A DNA stretch of 64,000 bases from Dongia deserti (GTDB lineage Bacteria > Pseudomonadota > Alphaproteobacteria > Dongiales > Dongiaceae). Below, piece after piece: positions 26,306 to 35,180 of the stretch. The translations under genes were made by a program, and so were the position numbers. The notes under the pieces are model-generated. The model ran no database searches, was not told where the DNA came from, and was given only the letters and a program-made list of their open reading frames with translations. Numbering within the stretch: the first letter of the stretch is position 1; each line of letters starts with the position of its first letter. The stretch lies in assembly GCF_003574735.1 (NCBI RefSeq), contig NZ_QORW01000004.1, positions 1 through 64,000 of the forward strand, in the 5' to 3' direction.

Positions 26306-27148
26306 TCAGAATGTGACGGGATTGGCAGCCATGGTGCCGGAGGACTGCGCCATGCCATCGCCGATGCGGTAATAATCGCCCTTGTCCTCGACGAAGATGT
26401 GCCGCGCCGTGACGAGACCCGTCGGCAGATCAAGCGCGCCGGCCGCGATCGAGACATAGTCGCGGTCCGTTGCTTCCCAGAACAGGCTGGATCCGCAGTC
26501 GCGGCAGAAGCCACGCCGTGCGGTGTCGGACGATTTGTGCCAAGTGACCTTGTCCTCACCGCGCAGCGCGATGTTGGTCCACGTGCTCGCCGTGTAGCCG
26601 CCGAAATGGCCATGCCAGCGCAGACACTGGCCGCAATGGCACCACACCACGTCGCGCATCTTGCCGCGTACGGTGAAGGAGACGCCGCCGCACAGGCATT
26701 GCCCATGATGCTCCGGCATCTCTTTGGCCGCCGGCGGACACGGATCGGTCTCCTGCCGCGCTTGCCCCGTCGATTCCACGAAGCACGACGCATCACCAGG
26801 CAGGCCGTAATAGTCGCCCTTGTCCCTGACCCAGATGTGCGCGGTGGTTGCCAGCCCGGTCGGCTGGTCGAGTGATCCGGCGGCTATGTCCATCGCGCTG
26901 CCGTCCTTGGATCGCCAGAACAGCTTCGATCCGCAGAGCGCGCAAAAGCCGCGCTCGGCGTCCGGCGACGACGTGTACCAGCGCAGATGCCGCTCGCCCT
27001 CCAGCCGATAGTCGCCCGACTTGCCGCCGAGATAGGCGCCGAGCGATCCGTGCCAGCGCCGGCACATGCCGCAATGGCACACCGTCAGCGCGCTGTGATC
27101 GCCACCATAACGGTAGCGGATCGAGCCGCATAAGCACCGTCCTTGCAT
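26306..27148 (-). CDS. Tandem GFA-domain zinc protein
   Basis: 280 residues made of two GFA/CENP-V folds (about 1-120 and 145-270). Each has the zinc-binding Cys pattern: CLCGSIRY and CHCGMC in the first and CLCGGVSF and CHCGQC in the second, plus FCALCGS and FCRDCGS later. GFA proteins bind glutathione and are linked to formaldehyde capture as S-hydroxymethylglutathione. Two copies in one chain is less common than a single domain. It is the first gene of the operon with PhnD-like, EamA and TusA. Its role as a true formaldehyde-activating enzyme is not certain. Confidence 0.8.
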   Translation of the reverse strand: MQGRCLCGSIRYRYGGDHSALTVCHCGMCRRWHGSLGAYLGGKSGDYRLEGERHLRWYTSSPDAERGFCALCGSKLFWRSKDGSAMDIAAGSLDQPTGLATTAHIWVRDKGDYYGLPGDASCFVESTGQARQETDPCPPAAKEMPEHHGQCLCGGVSFTVRGKMRDVVWCHCGQCLRWHGHFGGYTASTWTNIALRGEDKVTWHKSSDTARRGFCRDCGSSLFWEATDRDYVSIAAGALDLPTGLVTARHIFVEDKGDYYRIGDGMAQSSGTMAANPVTF

Positions 27149-27298
27149 GTGAAAAACCCTTCTTTACGCCTTCAATCCTACATAACCGGGTTGGTGACGC
27201 CCCGTCCGCGTAAATCCGTCGCTCTATCGCTTTCGACCGTCTTGGCGACGGGCATCAACTTGTATATACAGGTAGCATAGATTGGACCCAAGCTGCAG

Positions 27299-28258
27299 AT
27301 GTCCACCGCCTCGCCCACCCCGTCTAACGCGTCCCGTTCGGACGCACCCAGCTTTTTCATCGACTGGCCCACTCTTTTCCTCGCAATCGGCGTCTACCTG
27401 ACGTTCGCGATCGTCACGCTGAACTATCACGCCATGCCCTGGTGGCTGGTGCTACCGCTGGGCGCAACCATCGTCTGCCTGCACGGCTCGCTGCAACACG
27501 AGGCGACACATGGCTTCCCCACCAAATGGGAAGCGGTCAATTCTTTCATCGTCGGCTGGCCGCTCTGGCTGTGGCTGCCGTACCTCAGCTATCGCTTCAC
27601 GCACCGCACGCACCACATCGACGAGAACCTGACCAATCCGGAGCTGGATCCGGAATCCAACTATCTGACCGCCGAGCAGATCGTCGCCATGTCGCCGCTG
27701 CGACTGCTGGTGCGTAACGCAATGCGTACGTTGGGCGGGCGCATGCTGTTCGGTCCGGCCTACTATTGCTTCTTTGCCTGGCGTGACAAGGTGCTGGCAA
27801 TCCGCGATCGACGCTGGCGCGCGTTGCGCCCGCTGCTCTGGCATCTGCCGGCCGCGGCTGCCATCCTCTATTGGGTGCTGGTCGTATGCGATATCCCGCT
27901 CTGGGCCTATATCGCCTTCTTCGCCTATCCCGGCACGTCGCTCACCCTGGTGCGCTCCTATGCCGAACATCGCGCCGCCGGTCCGGTCCAGCAGCGGACG
28001 GTGATCTGCGAGTCCAATTTCTTCTGGAGCTGGCTGTTCCTCTATAACAACCTGCACCTCACCCATCACCGCCACCCGCGCCTCGCCTGGCATCAGCGGC
28101 CCAGGCAATACGAGGCCGAGAAAGCGCATCTCTCGCTCGAGCTCGGCTACTACCGGCTCAACGGCTACTGGGAGGTGTTCGGGAAGTGGTTCGTGCGCGC
28201 AAAGGAGCCGATGGTGCATCCAGCCGAACTGCGCGCTGCCGCGCGAGAGGCAGCCTGA
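27299..28258 (+). CDS. Membrane fatty acid desaturase
   Basis: Di-iron integral membrane desaturase/hydroxylase, 319 residues, with four to five hydrophobic segments. The three histidine boxes are present: HGSLQHEATHG near 60-72, HRTHHID near 101-107, and HLTHHRHP near 257-264. These bind the diiron centre that inserts a double bond or hydroxyl into an acyl chain. The exact lipid substrate is not evident. It stands alone, divergent from the GFA operon across 150 bases. Confidence 0.82.
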   Translation: MSTASPTPSNASRSDAPSFFIDWPTLFLAIGVYLTFAIVTLNYHAMPWWLVLPLGATIVCLHGSLQHEATHGFPTKWEAVNSFIVGWPLWLWLPYLSYRFTHRTHHIDENLTNPELDPESNYLTAEQIVAMSPLRLLVRNAMRTLGGRMLFGPAYYCFFAWRDKVLAIRDRRWRALRPLLWHLPAAAAILYWVLVVCDIPLWAYIAFFAYPGTSLTLVRSYAEHRAAGPVQQRTVICESNFFWSWLFLYNNLHLTHHRHPRLAWHQRPRQYEAEKAHLSLELGYYRLNGYWEVFGKWFVRAKEPMVHPAELRAAAREAA

Positions 28259-28277
28259 TACCGTTCCCGCCGGGCCG

Positions 28278-28877
28278 CTAGGTCCGGGGCTCTTCCTTTT
28301 CTTTCAGCGATGCCCGGTGCCGCGCGAGATGATTGCGGTAGGCCTCGGCATCGCCGTAATCCTCAAAGTCGGAATAGCGCGCGTGCGCACCCATGACACG
28401 GGTCGCATGCTTGATCGGACACCAATATTGCTCGGTGCGGGAGGCGATCTCCCGCACATAGGCGATGAGGCCGTTCGCATAGGAGCAATAGGCGCAATTC
28501 AGCTTTTCGATCGCGTTGAGATAAGCAAGGTGGCCGCGGTCGAACACCAGATAGTCGCGCCGCCGCACCTTGGCGATGCCATAGACGGGAAAGCACACTG
28601 CTTGATAGATCGTCATGAACAGGTCCAGAAGGACGAACGGAACGATCAGGGAATAGATGACAGGCGCGGTCAGGACGACGAGCGGCCGGGCATTCAGCAG
28701 GTAGTGCGGCAGCCTGACCCGCAGCTCACGGTGCCGACGCAGCAGTTCCTGCTCGAAAACGATCCGCCCGTGGTCCAGGCCGATGCGGAGCTCGGCGCTC
28801 CGCTTTGCCAGCTCCGCTTCCAGCTCACCTTCCAAAGATCTGATGCGTTCGACCAGGGCTGCGATCTGCGCGTTCAT
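28278..28877 (-). CDS. Conserved hypothetical membrane-associated protein
   Basis: 199 residues, no named family recognised. The first 55 residues are charged and heptad-like, suggesting a coiled coil. One or two hydrophobic segments follow (about 66-100). The C-terminal half contains two Cys-bearing patches, CAYCSYANG and QYWCPIKHA, which could bind a metal or form disulfides. The Cys-rich patches and Tyr/Trp positions look conserved rather than random, so I regard it as a real gene. It is convergent with the desaturase. Function unknown. Confidence 0.55.
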   Translation of the reverse strand: MNAQIAALVERIRSLEGELEAELAKRSAELRIGLDHGRIVFEQELLRRHRELRVRLPHYLLNARPLVVLTAPVIYSLIVPFVLLDLFMTIYQAVCFPVYGIAKVRRRDYLVFDRGHLAYLNAIEKLNCAYCSYANGLIAYVREIASRTEQYWCPIKHATRVMGAHARYSDFEDYGDAEAYRNHLARHRASLKEKEEPRT

Positions 28878-28963
28878 GCGAATGCCTCCTTCGCGGCCGA
28901 TTGGCTGGCGCGAAGGTCATTCTAGCACCTGGAGAGCATTGGAAGTGCGGTGAATGACAGGGC

Positions 28964-30490
28964 CTAATAGCCCGGAACGCCGCCTTCGGCTTTGCGCCTG
29001 GCGACATATTCCTTGAGCGCGTCGTCGATCGCGGGATCGAGGGGCGGCGGCGTGTAGTCCGCCAGCAATTGCTTCCAGATGGTATTCGCCCGCTGCGCGG
29101 CTTCCACCGCGCCCGCCTGTCGCCAGGTCTCGAAGTTGCGCCAGTCGCTCACCAGCGGCGCATAGAACGCAGTCTCGTAGCGGGCCAGCGTGTGGGCCGA
29201 ACCGAAGAAATGGCCACCGGGCCCGACCTCTTTGATGGCATCGACCGCGAGCGTGTCGTCGTTCACCTCCAGCGGCCGCATGAACTCCATCATGCCCTGG
29301 ATCATCTCGGCATCGACCACCATCTTCTCGAACGAGGCGACCAGACCGCCTTCCATCCAGCCGGCACCGTGCAGGACCAGGTTGGCGTGGCCCATGACGG
29401 CGCCCCACAGCGACATCTCGGATTCATACGCCGCCTGCGCATCGACCGCGTTGGCGGCGCAAGCGTTGCTGGAGCGGAACGGCAGCTTGTAGCGGCGCGC
29501 GAGCTGTCCGCTCGCCATGGCGGCCCGGGTATATTCCGGCGTGCCGAACGCCGGCGCGCCGGTCTTCATGTCGACGTTCGACGTGAACCCGCCATAGATG
29601 CACGGCACACCCGGATTGATCATCTGGATGAAACAGATGCCGGCCAGGGCCTCTGCATTCTGCAGCGCCAGTGCGCCCGCGATCGTCGCCGGCGCCATCG
29701 CACCCGATAACGTGAAGGGCGTCAGCACCACCGGTTGGCTATGCTCCGCCATCGCCATCAAGCCTTGCAGCATCGGGATGTCGAGGCGCAGCGGCGAGTT
29801 GCTGTTGACGATCGAGAACAGGCTCGGCTCGCGGGCCAGCTGCTCCTTGCCGATACCGCGCGCGATGCAGATCATCTCCACCGCATCGAGGATACGCTCG
29901 CGCCCCAGACTGTAGGGATGCCAGATGCGGTCGGTCAGGGTGATTGCCGCGTAGTGCGCATCGAGATGGCGGGTCAATGGAGGGACATCCGCCGGCTCGA
30001 CAGGATAGCCGCCGACGAACTGCACCGCGTTCAGGCTCTGCACCAGCCGCAGCAGGTTGCAGTAATCCTCGAAATTGCCGGGCCGGCGTCCGTGATCGAG
30101 GTCCGAGACGTTGGGCGCCGAGCCGACCGAGCCGAAATTGATGTGATTGCTGCCGAAGCTGAGGTTGTGTTCCGGCGCCCGCGCATGGAGCGTGAACTCC
30201 GCGGGCGCCTTCCCGACATAATCCGCGATCAGGTTCCGGTCGAACCGCAGGCGCTGCGTGCCGGGCACCAGTTCCGCCCCTTTCGCGACCGCGCGATCGC
30301 GCGCCTGCTGGTCCAGGAACTCGATGCCGAACTCCTCCAGGATGCGCATGGAGGCATCGTGAATGCGCTCGATCTGCTCTTCGGTCAGAACCTCGATCGG
30401 CTTATAGGGATTCCGATAGGTGCGCCAGGGCAACTGCTTCACGCCGCCGACGGTGCGGCGTTCGCGGCGCGCGCGTTGCTCTCGCTGCAT
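28964..30490 (-). CDS. MttB-family (trimethylamine methyltransferase-like) protein
   Basis: 508 residues of the MttB superfamily. It reads through without an internal amber codon, so it belongs to the non-pyrrolysine branch that includes the glycine betaine methyltransferase MtgB. Such proteins move a methyl group from a quaternary amine to a corrinoid protein. Landmarks are INFGSVGSAPNVSDLDHG, TDRIWHPYS, the central SNSPLRLD...VLTPFTLSGAMAP region and VGPGGHFFGSAHT near the C-terminus. The cognate corrinoid protein is not in the window. The start at 30490 follows AAAGGA, which sits on a competing GTG five codons upstream. Other genes in the window handle methylated glycines, which supports a betaine-type substrate. 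Confidence 0.8.
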   Translation of the reverse strand: MQREQRARRERRTVGGVKQLPWRTYRNPYKPIEVLTEEQIERIHDASMRILEEFGIEFLDQQARDRAVAKGAELVPGTQRLRFDRNLIADYVGKAPAEFTLHARAPEHNLSFGSNHINFGSVGSAPNVSDLDHGRRPGNFEDYCNLLRLVQSLNAVQFVGGYPVEPADVPPLTRHLDAHYAAITLTDRIWHPYSLGRERILDAVEMICIARGIGKEQLAREPSLFSIVNSNSPLRLDIPMLQGLMAMAEHSQPVVLTPFTLSGAMAPATIAGALALQNAEALAGICFIQMINPGVPCIYGGFTSNVDMKTGAPAFGTPEYTRAAMASGQLARRYKLPFRSSNACAANAVDAQAAYESEMSLWGAVMGHANLVLHGAGWMEGGLVASFEKMVVDAEMIQGMMEFMRPLEVNDDTLAVDAIKEVGPGGHFFGSAHTLARYETAFYAPLVSDWRNFETWRQAGAVEAAQRANTIWKQLLADYTPPPLDPAIDDALKEYVARRKAEGGVPGY

Positions 30491-30611
30491 GATCGATCCT
30501 TTCACCCGGACGGCTAGGTCTCATCGACCCGATATCAGCCCCCCTCGCCCCATGCCAATGAGATTTGGGACGCCGGCACTGGCCATTTTTCGATGACGGC
30601 TGAAAGCAAGA

Positions 30612-30632
30612 CGGGGGCCAAAACGGCCCCCG
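30612..30632 (-). terminator. Hairpin terminator after the triple-repeat secreted protein gene
   Basis: CGGGGGCC and GGCCCCCG form a perfect 8-bp stem around AAAAC. It lies 28 bases beyond the stop of the gene at 30660-31556 and is followed on the minus strand by TCTTGCTTTC. It separates that gene from the MttB-family gene. Confidence 0.6.
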
Positions 30633-30659
30633 GGACAAGTGCTTTTGCGGGCGCGATGG

Positions 30660-31556
30660 TCAGTTCGAAGCGACCACCGGCATGCCAACATCCTTGCCCA
30701 GCGTGATCTTCACCTTCGAGAGCTCGCCCGCCATGACATTGAGGTGCTCCTTACCCCACGTTTCGCCATAGCGTGCGATCACCAGATATTTGCCCTCGCG
30801 CAGCATGATCTTGGGTTCGGGCCCGGTATGCTCCGCCACGAGCTCGTGTTCGCCCTTCTCGTTCGCCTTGGCGCGGACCACCTGCCAGGTGACGTCGTTC
30901 ACGACCTTTTTCTTGCCGTTATAGGCAGCCGCCTCGGCAAAGCCGGCATAAAGGTTGAGCGTGTATTCGTACGACTGGCCGGCCTTCAGGGGAACCACTA
31001 GGTCTGCGGTCGTGCCGTTGTAGGTGGCGCGCACCACGTAGCCGCCGGCGGGAACGTTGAAGGTCGCGGTCGGCGCCTTCACCGTGTGCACCAGTTGACC
31101 GCCCTTGGGTTGGCCCTTCACGTACGTAAGCATATCCCACTGGATCGGCTCCTTGACCGGCTTGCGGCCCTTGGAGGTGATCATCTTGATGCTGATCTCG
31201 GCCATGCCGAAGGTCACCGTCCGCACCACCGGCTCCTTGCCGACGGTGAAGGTCTGCTTCGCTGCCATGCCCTTCGTCTGACCGAGTACCTGATACTGCC
31301 CGGGTTTCAACTTGGTCTTGAGAACGGCCGCTGCCTCCTGCACCGCCGGGGTGTTGCCGGGCTTACCGTTCTTGTCGAGCTTGAGGATGGTCCAGGAGAC
31401 AGGCTCGGTGATCTCCTTGCCATCCAGGCCGTTGGCGGCGTTAATCGTGACTTCAGCCTCGGCGGCCGCCATCACGTCATTGCTGGAGATCAGAAACGCG
31501 GCTGCGGACATCCCGGCAGCCAGCAAAAAAATCGCAACGCGCGTGAAGGTCCGCAC
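30660..31556 (-). CDS. Secreted protein with three repeated beta-sandwich-like modules
   Basis: 298 residues. A signal peptide (about 1-31, ending DVMAAAEA) precedes three copies of a module of roughly 85 residues. Each copy carries a Val-x-Trp strand (VSWTILKL, IQWDMLTY, VTWQVVRA), then a Gly-Lys/Pro-rich turn, a Gly-x-Tyr-x-Val strand (GQYQVLGQ, GGYVVRAT, GKYLVIAR) and a closing Val/Thr-rich strand. This looks like carboxypeptidase-regulatory or PEGA-like beta-sandwiches, but I cannot name the family. It is probably a periplasmic or surface structural protein. It is followed by a strong terminator. Confidence 0.55.
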   Translation of the reverse strand: MRTFTRVAIFLLAAGMSAAAFLISSNDVMAAAEAEVTINAANGLDGKEITEPVSWTILKLDKNGKPGNTPAVQEAAAVLKTKLKPGQYQVLGQTKGMAAKQTFTVGKEPVVRTVTFGMAEISIKMITSKGRKPVKEPIQWDMLTYVKGQPKGGQLVHTVKAPTATFNVPAGGYVVRATYNGTTADLVVPLKAGQSYEYTLNLYAGFAEAAAYNGKKKVVNDVTWQVVRAKANEKGEHELVAEHTGPEPKIMLREGKYLVIARYGETWGKEHLNVMAGELSKVKITLGKDVGMPVVASN

Positions 31557-31656
31557 GGGGCACCCCCTCGAAAATCAAGTAAGTGAACGGCTTAAATACC
31601 CTATGGACTCGTTTGCTCTCAAGCTCTCGTTCGCCCTACATCGTCCAGCCAATTTA

Positions 31657-32397
31657 TTAAGAGTTCCTTTCTCTGGCACGTAGCCGGGCCTTCACGAAGG
31701 CCTTCATGTGAAACCGGGCGTGATCGGCCTGATAGCGCCAGTCGGCGCCGACCGGACAAGCCAAGCGCGCCAGACACCCAACGCCGCTGCACGATCTGGA
31801 GTCATGCTGCGCTGCAACAACATAGTCGACGCAGCGGTCGACGTCATACCCGTCCACAGAGAATGCGTTCACTGGACAGTGCGTGAGGCACGGCCGATCC
31901 ACACAAGCGTCGCAAGGATGCGCGTGTTCCCTGCGCGGCTGATGAATCGTGTTGCGCAGAAGTATAGCGGCGCGGTACGCGTGCCAGAGTCCGTATTCCG
32001 GATGGATCTGAATTCCGATGGGCGACGAGCGCACGCCCTCCGCCCGCTCCGCCCAGCGCTGGAACGGCCAATAAGGCGGCCCATCGAACGGATAGAGCGC
32101 TGTCCCATCGACCGATCGCGCAATGGGATCGATGGTCTGCCGCGTCCATTGGTCCAGCGGATCGGGATCCGTCATCGCGGTGATCTCTGCGCCGCTCCTG
32201 TCCCACAGCTCCGAGCCGACATTGCCGACGAGAATGACCGCGCGCGCCCACGGTGCCTCTGCCAGAACATCGCGATCCACTTCGCTGTCGGTTGCGAATC
32301 CCCCGCGCAGGCGCAAACCATAGCGCGCAAGCGCATCATTCAATTCAGAAATCGGCACACGCACTCCTGGACGCAGCCGCAGGCGCAAGTCTAGCAT
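31657..32397 (-). CDS. Dicluster 4Fe-4S protein (QueG/reductive-dehalogenase-like ferredoxin region)
   Basis: 246 residues. The C-terminal half has two ferredoxin-type Cys clusters: CDACVDRPCLTHCPVNAF at about 162-179, with CxxCxxxxCxxxCP spacing, and CSGVGCLARLACPVG at about 204-218. This layout resembles the iron-sulfur part of epoxyqueuosine reductase QueG and reductive dehalogenases, while the N-terminal half is short and lacks an obvious cobalamin-binding site. It is likely an electron-transfer or small reductase protein of unknown substrate. It is divergent from the HD-domain gene, and the start has no strong ribosome site. Confidence 0.55.
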   Translation of the reverse strand: MLDLRLRLRPGVRVPISELNDALARYGLRLRGGFATDSEVDRDVLAEAPWARAVILVGNVGSELWDRSGAEITAMTDPDPLDQWTRQTIDPIARSVDGTALYPFDGPPYWPFQRWAERAEGVRSSPIGIQIHPEYGLWHAYRAAILLRNTIHQPRREHAHPCDACVDRPCLTHCPVNAFSVDGYDVDRCVDYVVAAQHDSRSCSGVGCLARLACPVGADWRYQADHARFHMKAFVKARLRARERNS

Positions 32398-32432
32398 GGC
32401 GCCCGTTGCGCCATTCTGGGGAGCATGTCGAC

Positions 32433-33014
32433 ATGTTTGAAACCGAAACCGTCAGCTTCACGCGTATGGATGAAGGAACGGGCGAAGAGTATCAGCTTCT
32501 CGATCGCATCTACAAGAAACTGGACCTGGGGCTCGCGGACAATGTCCTGGAGCAGCTAAAGCGCCTCAGCGGCGATCAGATGGGCTACAAGATCGACCGC
32601 TATCAGCACAGCCTGCAGACCGCCACCCGCGCGCTGCGCGACGGCGCCGACGAAGAGACCATCGTCGTCGCCCTGCTCCACGACATCGGCGATATCCTGG
32701 CGCCATGGAATCACTCGGACCTCGCCGCCGCGATCCTGCAGCCCTACATCAGCCCGGACAATCACTGGCTGGTGCAGCACCACGGAATCTTCCAGGGCTA
32801 CTATTTCTGGCATCACACCGGCGGCGACCGCTTTGCGCGCGAGCGCTATCGCGGCCATCCGATGTTCGAGCGCACCGCCGAATTCTGCGAGCGCTGGGAT
32901 CAGACCTCCTTCGATCCGGCCTACGACACGCTGCCGATCGCGGCATTTGAGCCGATGGTGCGCCGGCTGTTCGCACGCCCGCCTTTCGGCGATGGCGTGG
33001 GAGCAGCGGCATGA
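32433..33014 (+). CDS. PhnZ-like HD-domain protein
   Basis: 193 residues. HD-superfamily residues are His59 in RYQHSLQTATRA, His83-Asp84 in ALLHDIGD, and later His residues in HWLVQHHGIF. The run YQHSLQTATRALRDGADEE resembles PhnZ, a mixed-valent diiron oxygenase that cleaves organophosphonates, so either oxygenase or phosphohydrolase activity is possible. The VOC gene overlaps its stop (ATGA), so both are coupled. GGGGAG lies about 10 bases ahead of the ATG. No phosphonate genes are adjacent, and the substrate is open. Confidence 0.7.
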   Translation: MFETETVSFTRMDEGTGEEYQLLDRIYKKLDLGLADNVLEQLKRLSGDQMGYKIDRYQHSLQTATRALRDGADEETIVVALLHDIGDILAPWNHSDLAAAILQPYISPDNHWLVQHHGIFQGYYFWHHTGGDRFARERYRGHPMFERTAEFCERWDQTSFDPAYDTLPIAAFEPMVRRLFARPPFGDGVGAAA

Positions 33015-33394
33015 GCTTCGTGACCGGCATCGGCGGCGTGTTCTTCAAGTCGCGCAACCCGTCCGGCCTCGCCCGCTGGTACCGCGAGGTCCTGGGCGTG
33101 CCGGCCGATGTTGACTCCGCCACCTGGGCCTTTCCCTGGCAGGACCAGAACGGCGAGCCCGGTTACACGGTCTGGGGTGTGTTCCGCTCCTCGACCAGCT
33201 ACTTTGGGAATTCCGGTCAGCCCTTCATGATCAACTTCCGCGTTTCTGACCTGGATGGCGCCCTCAAGCGGCTCCGCGAAGCCGGCGTTCAAGTCGATGA
33301 TCGCGTTGAGAAAACCGTCGAAGGCCGGTTCGGCTGGTTCATCGATCCCGACGGCCGGCGGGTGGAGCTATGGGAACCCGCCCCGATCGACTAG
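33011..33394 (+). CDS. VOC-family (glyoxalase/bleomycin-resistance fold) protein
   Basis: 127 residues, one vicinal-oxygen-chelate unit. GIGGVFFKSRNPSGLARWYREVLG is the first beta-alpha-beta module, and FRVSDLDGALKRLREAGV with the closing FIDPDGRRVELWEP is the second, whose last Glu is a usual metal ligand. The first-module metal ligand is not clearly His or Glu, so metal binding is uncertain. It overlaps the HD-domain gene by 4 bases, which suggests the pair acts on one pathway. Confidence 0.75.
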   Translation: MSFVTGIGGVFFKSRNPSGLARWYREVLGVPADVDSATWAFPWQDQNGEPGYTVWGVFRSSTSYFGNSGQPFMINFRVSDLDGALKRLREAGVQVDDRVEKTVEGRFGWFIDPDGRRVELWEPAPID

Positions 33395-33519
33395 GGAGTC
33401 AAGAACCCGTCAGCGCCCTGTGCGGCGGATCACAGACGACCAGCCGCCATGCTCCTAGAGTCCCCTTACGCCTTGAGTCTCGGGCTGCGTGCCGAACTGG
33501 GGCGATCGCGAGGGGCATC

Positions 33520-33696
33520 ATGCTTCGGTTCTTTGGACTTCTGACGTTGATCCTGGTGGTCGTCTGCCTGGCAGTCGGCGCGTCGATCGCGCTGGCGTGT
33601 GACGGCTTAACGCCGACTGGCGGTGCTGTTTCTGCTCCTGTAGTGCATGCCCCGCTGAGCGCCTGCAGAACTCCTCCTCCGCCCAGCTTCGGTTGA
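33520..33696 (+). CDS. Small secreted or lipoprotein-like peptide
   Basis: 58 residues. Residues 1-26 form a hydrophobic leader ending in IALAC, a loose lipobox. The short mature part is rich in Pro, Ala and Gly and ends PPPPSFG. GAGGGG is 4-5 bases ahead of the ATG, which supports translation. No family is recognised, and the gene could be a chance frame. Confidence 0.35.
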   Translation: MLRFFGLLTLILVVVCLAVGASIALACDGLTPTGGAVSAPVVHAPLSACRTPPPPSFG

Positions 33697-33906
33697 GCTC
33701 AGTTCATCCGGTTCAAGCAAGCCGGAACATGCAAATCGAGATTGCAGCCCACCCCTATCGCCCGCATTCCGCGCACTCGGCGGAGCAACGGCGGAGCGTC
33801 CCTGTTGTTCGAAAATAAGAAGGCCTGAAACAGCGCGCAGACGCCCCAAGCACAGGGCGCTCAGGCCAGTGACGCGAGTACGTAGGACAACTAGGGAGAT
33901 ATCGGT

Positions 33907-34053
33907 ATGGAACAGAAAGAGCGGGGGCCCGATGATGATACTTATGCCCGGGAATCCTTCACCTTCCGACGCATGACGCGAGGACAGGTATGGGCACTTA
34001 CAACGATTGTAGTCGTTGTCCTGGCGGGGGTGGTCGTGTACGCCATCGCATAA
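33907..34053 (+). CDS. 48-residue single-pass membrane protein
   Basis: Short frame with a good ribosome site (AGGGAG, 8 bases ahead). The N-terminal 28 residues are charged (MEQKERGPDDDTYARE) and the C-terminus is one membrane span (ALTTIVVVVLAGVVVYAIA). The charged-head, hydrophobic-tail layout is typical of small membrane-anchored regulatory peptides. The function is unknown and no homologue was recognised by eye. Confidence 0.45.
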   Translation: MEQKERGPDDDTYARESFTFRRMTRGQVWALTTIVVVVLAGVVVYAIA

Positions 34054-34163
34054 GCCTGTCTCGTTGGCTACCCAGTAACTGTTAGGTAGCTCCGCATCAA
34101 GCGGCACGCGCCGCCGTCCGCTAGGTCGCTTCAATTATACGAATGAAAAAAGCTCACCGGAGA

Positions 34164-35180
34164 TTACGCTCGGCCTGCCGCGCTTCTCCTCTCCGGCTCT
34201 TCCTCTATGACGGCATTGGGCCCGGCGCGTTCGCGGCGCGGTGTCTTGCCGAAGAAATCGCGATAGCACTTCGAGAAATGCGAAGCGGATACGAACCCGC
34301 AGGCAAGCGCGATGTCGATGACCGACATGTTGGTCTGCAGCAGCAGCAGCCGCGCGCGATTGAGGCGTAGCTCCACGTAATAGCGTGCCGGCGAGCGGTG
34401 CAGATATTTCGCAAAGAGCCGCTCCATCTGCCGGCTGGAGAGGCCGGCCGCCTCGGCCAGCTCCTGGCGGCTGAGCGGCTCTTCCAGGTTCTGCTCCATC
34501 AACTGGATCACCTGGATCAGCTTTGGGTGACGCACACCAAGCCGCGCCGTCAGCGCCATGCGTTGGTGATCGTGCCGGTCGCGGATGCGCTCATGGATGA
34601 ACTGCTCGGAGACCGAGGCCGCCAGTTCGTGACCGTGCTGTTGCGAGATCATGTTCAGCATCATGTCGAGCGCCGCCGTTCCACCGGAGCAGGTGAAGCG
34701 GTTGCGATCCACCTCGAACAGCTCCGAGGTCGCTTCGATCTCCGGGAAGTTCTCGGAGAAGCTGGCGAGGTTCTCCCAGTGAATGGTGCAGCGATAGCCG
34801 TTCAGCATGTTGGCGCGCGCCAGGATATGCGCACCGGTGCATAGCGCACCGATATCTGCGCCCTGTCGGTCAGCGCGGCGCAACGCCGCGAACACGTTCT
34901 TGTCCTCGTACAGATGGCCGTCGATGCCGCTGCACAGGATGACGGTCTGGTAGCCAAGGACCTGATCGATGCCGCCTTCCGGCGTCAGTTCGATGCCGTT
35001 GCTCGCACGCACCGGCTTGCTGTCGGGCGAGAATAGCCGCCAGCGATAGAGCTCCTTGCCGCTCGCCCGGTTGGCGAGACGCAACGGCTCGATGGCGGAG
35101 GTGAAGGCGATCATGGAAAAGTTCGGCACCAGCAGGAAGGCGATTTCCTGCGGAAGCTTGCTCGGCTTGGTTCCAAACAT
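34164..35180 (-). CDS. GlxA-type AraC transcriptional regulator, GbdR-like
   Basis: 338 residues. The N-terminal DJ-1/PfpI-like domain (about 10-185) includes [23 protein letters not shown] and [27 protein letters not shown]. It is followed by an AraC helix-turn-helix pair (about 235-325, [19 protein letters not shown], then [21 protein letters not shown]). This architecture matches GbdR, which activates glycine betaine, dimethylglycine and sarcosine catabolism in pseudomonads. The divergent sarcosine oxidase-like gene 227 bases away supports that role. The open frame extends 59 codons further upstream; the ATG at 35180 starts at the conserved domain. Confidence 0.75.
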   Translation of the reverse strand: MFGTKPSKLPQEIAFLLVPNFSMIAFTSAIEPLRLANRASGKELYRWRLFSPDSKPVRASNGIELTPEGGIDQVLGYQTVILCSGIDGHLYEDKNVFAALRRADRQGADIGALCTGAHILARANMLNGYRCTIHWENLASFSENFPEIEATSELFEVDRNRFTCSGGTAALDMMLNMISQQHGHELAASVSEQFIHERIRDRHDHQRMALTARLGVRHPKLIQVIQLMEQNLEEPLSRQELAEAAGLSSRQMERLFAKYLHRSPARYYVELRLNRARLLLLQTNMSVIDIALACGFVSASHFSKCYRDFFGKTPRRERAGPNAVIEEEPERRSAAGRA

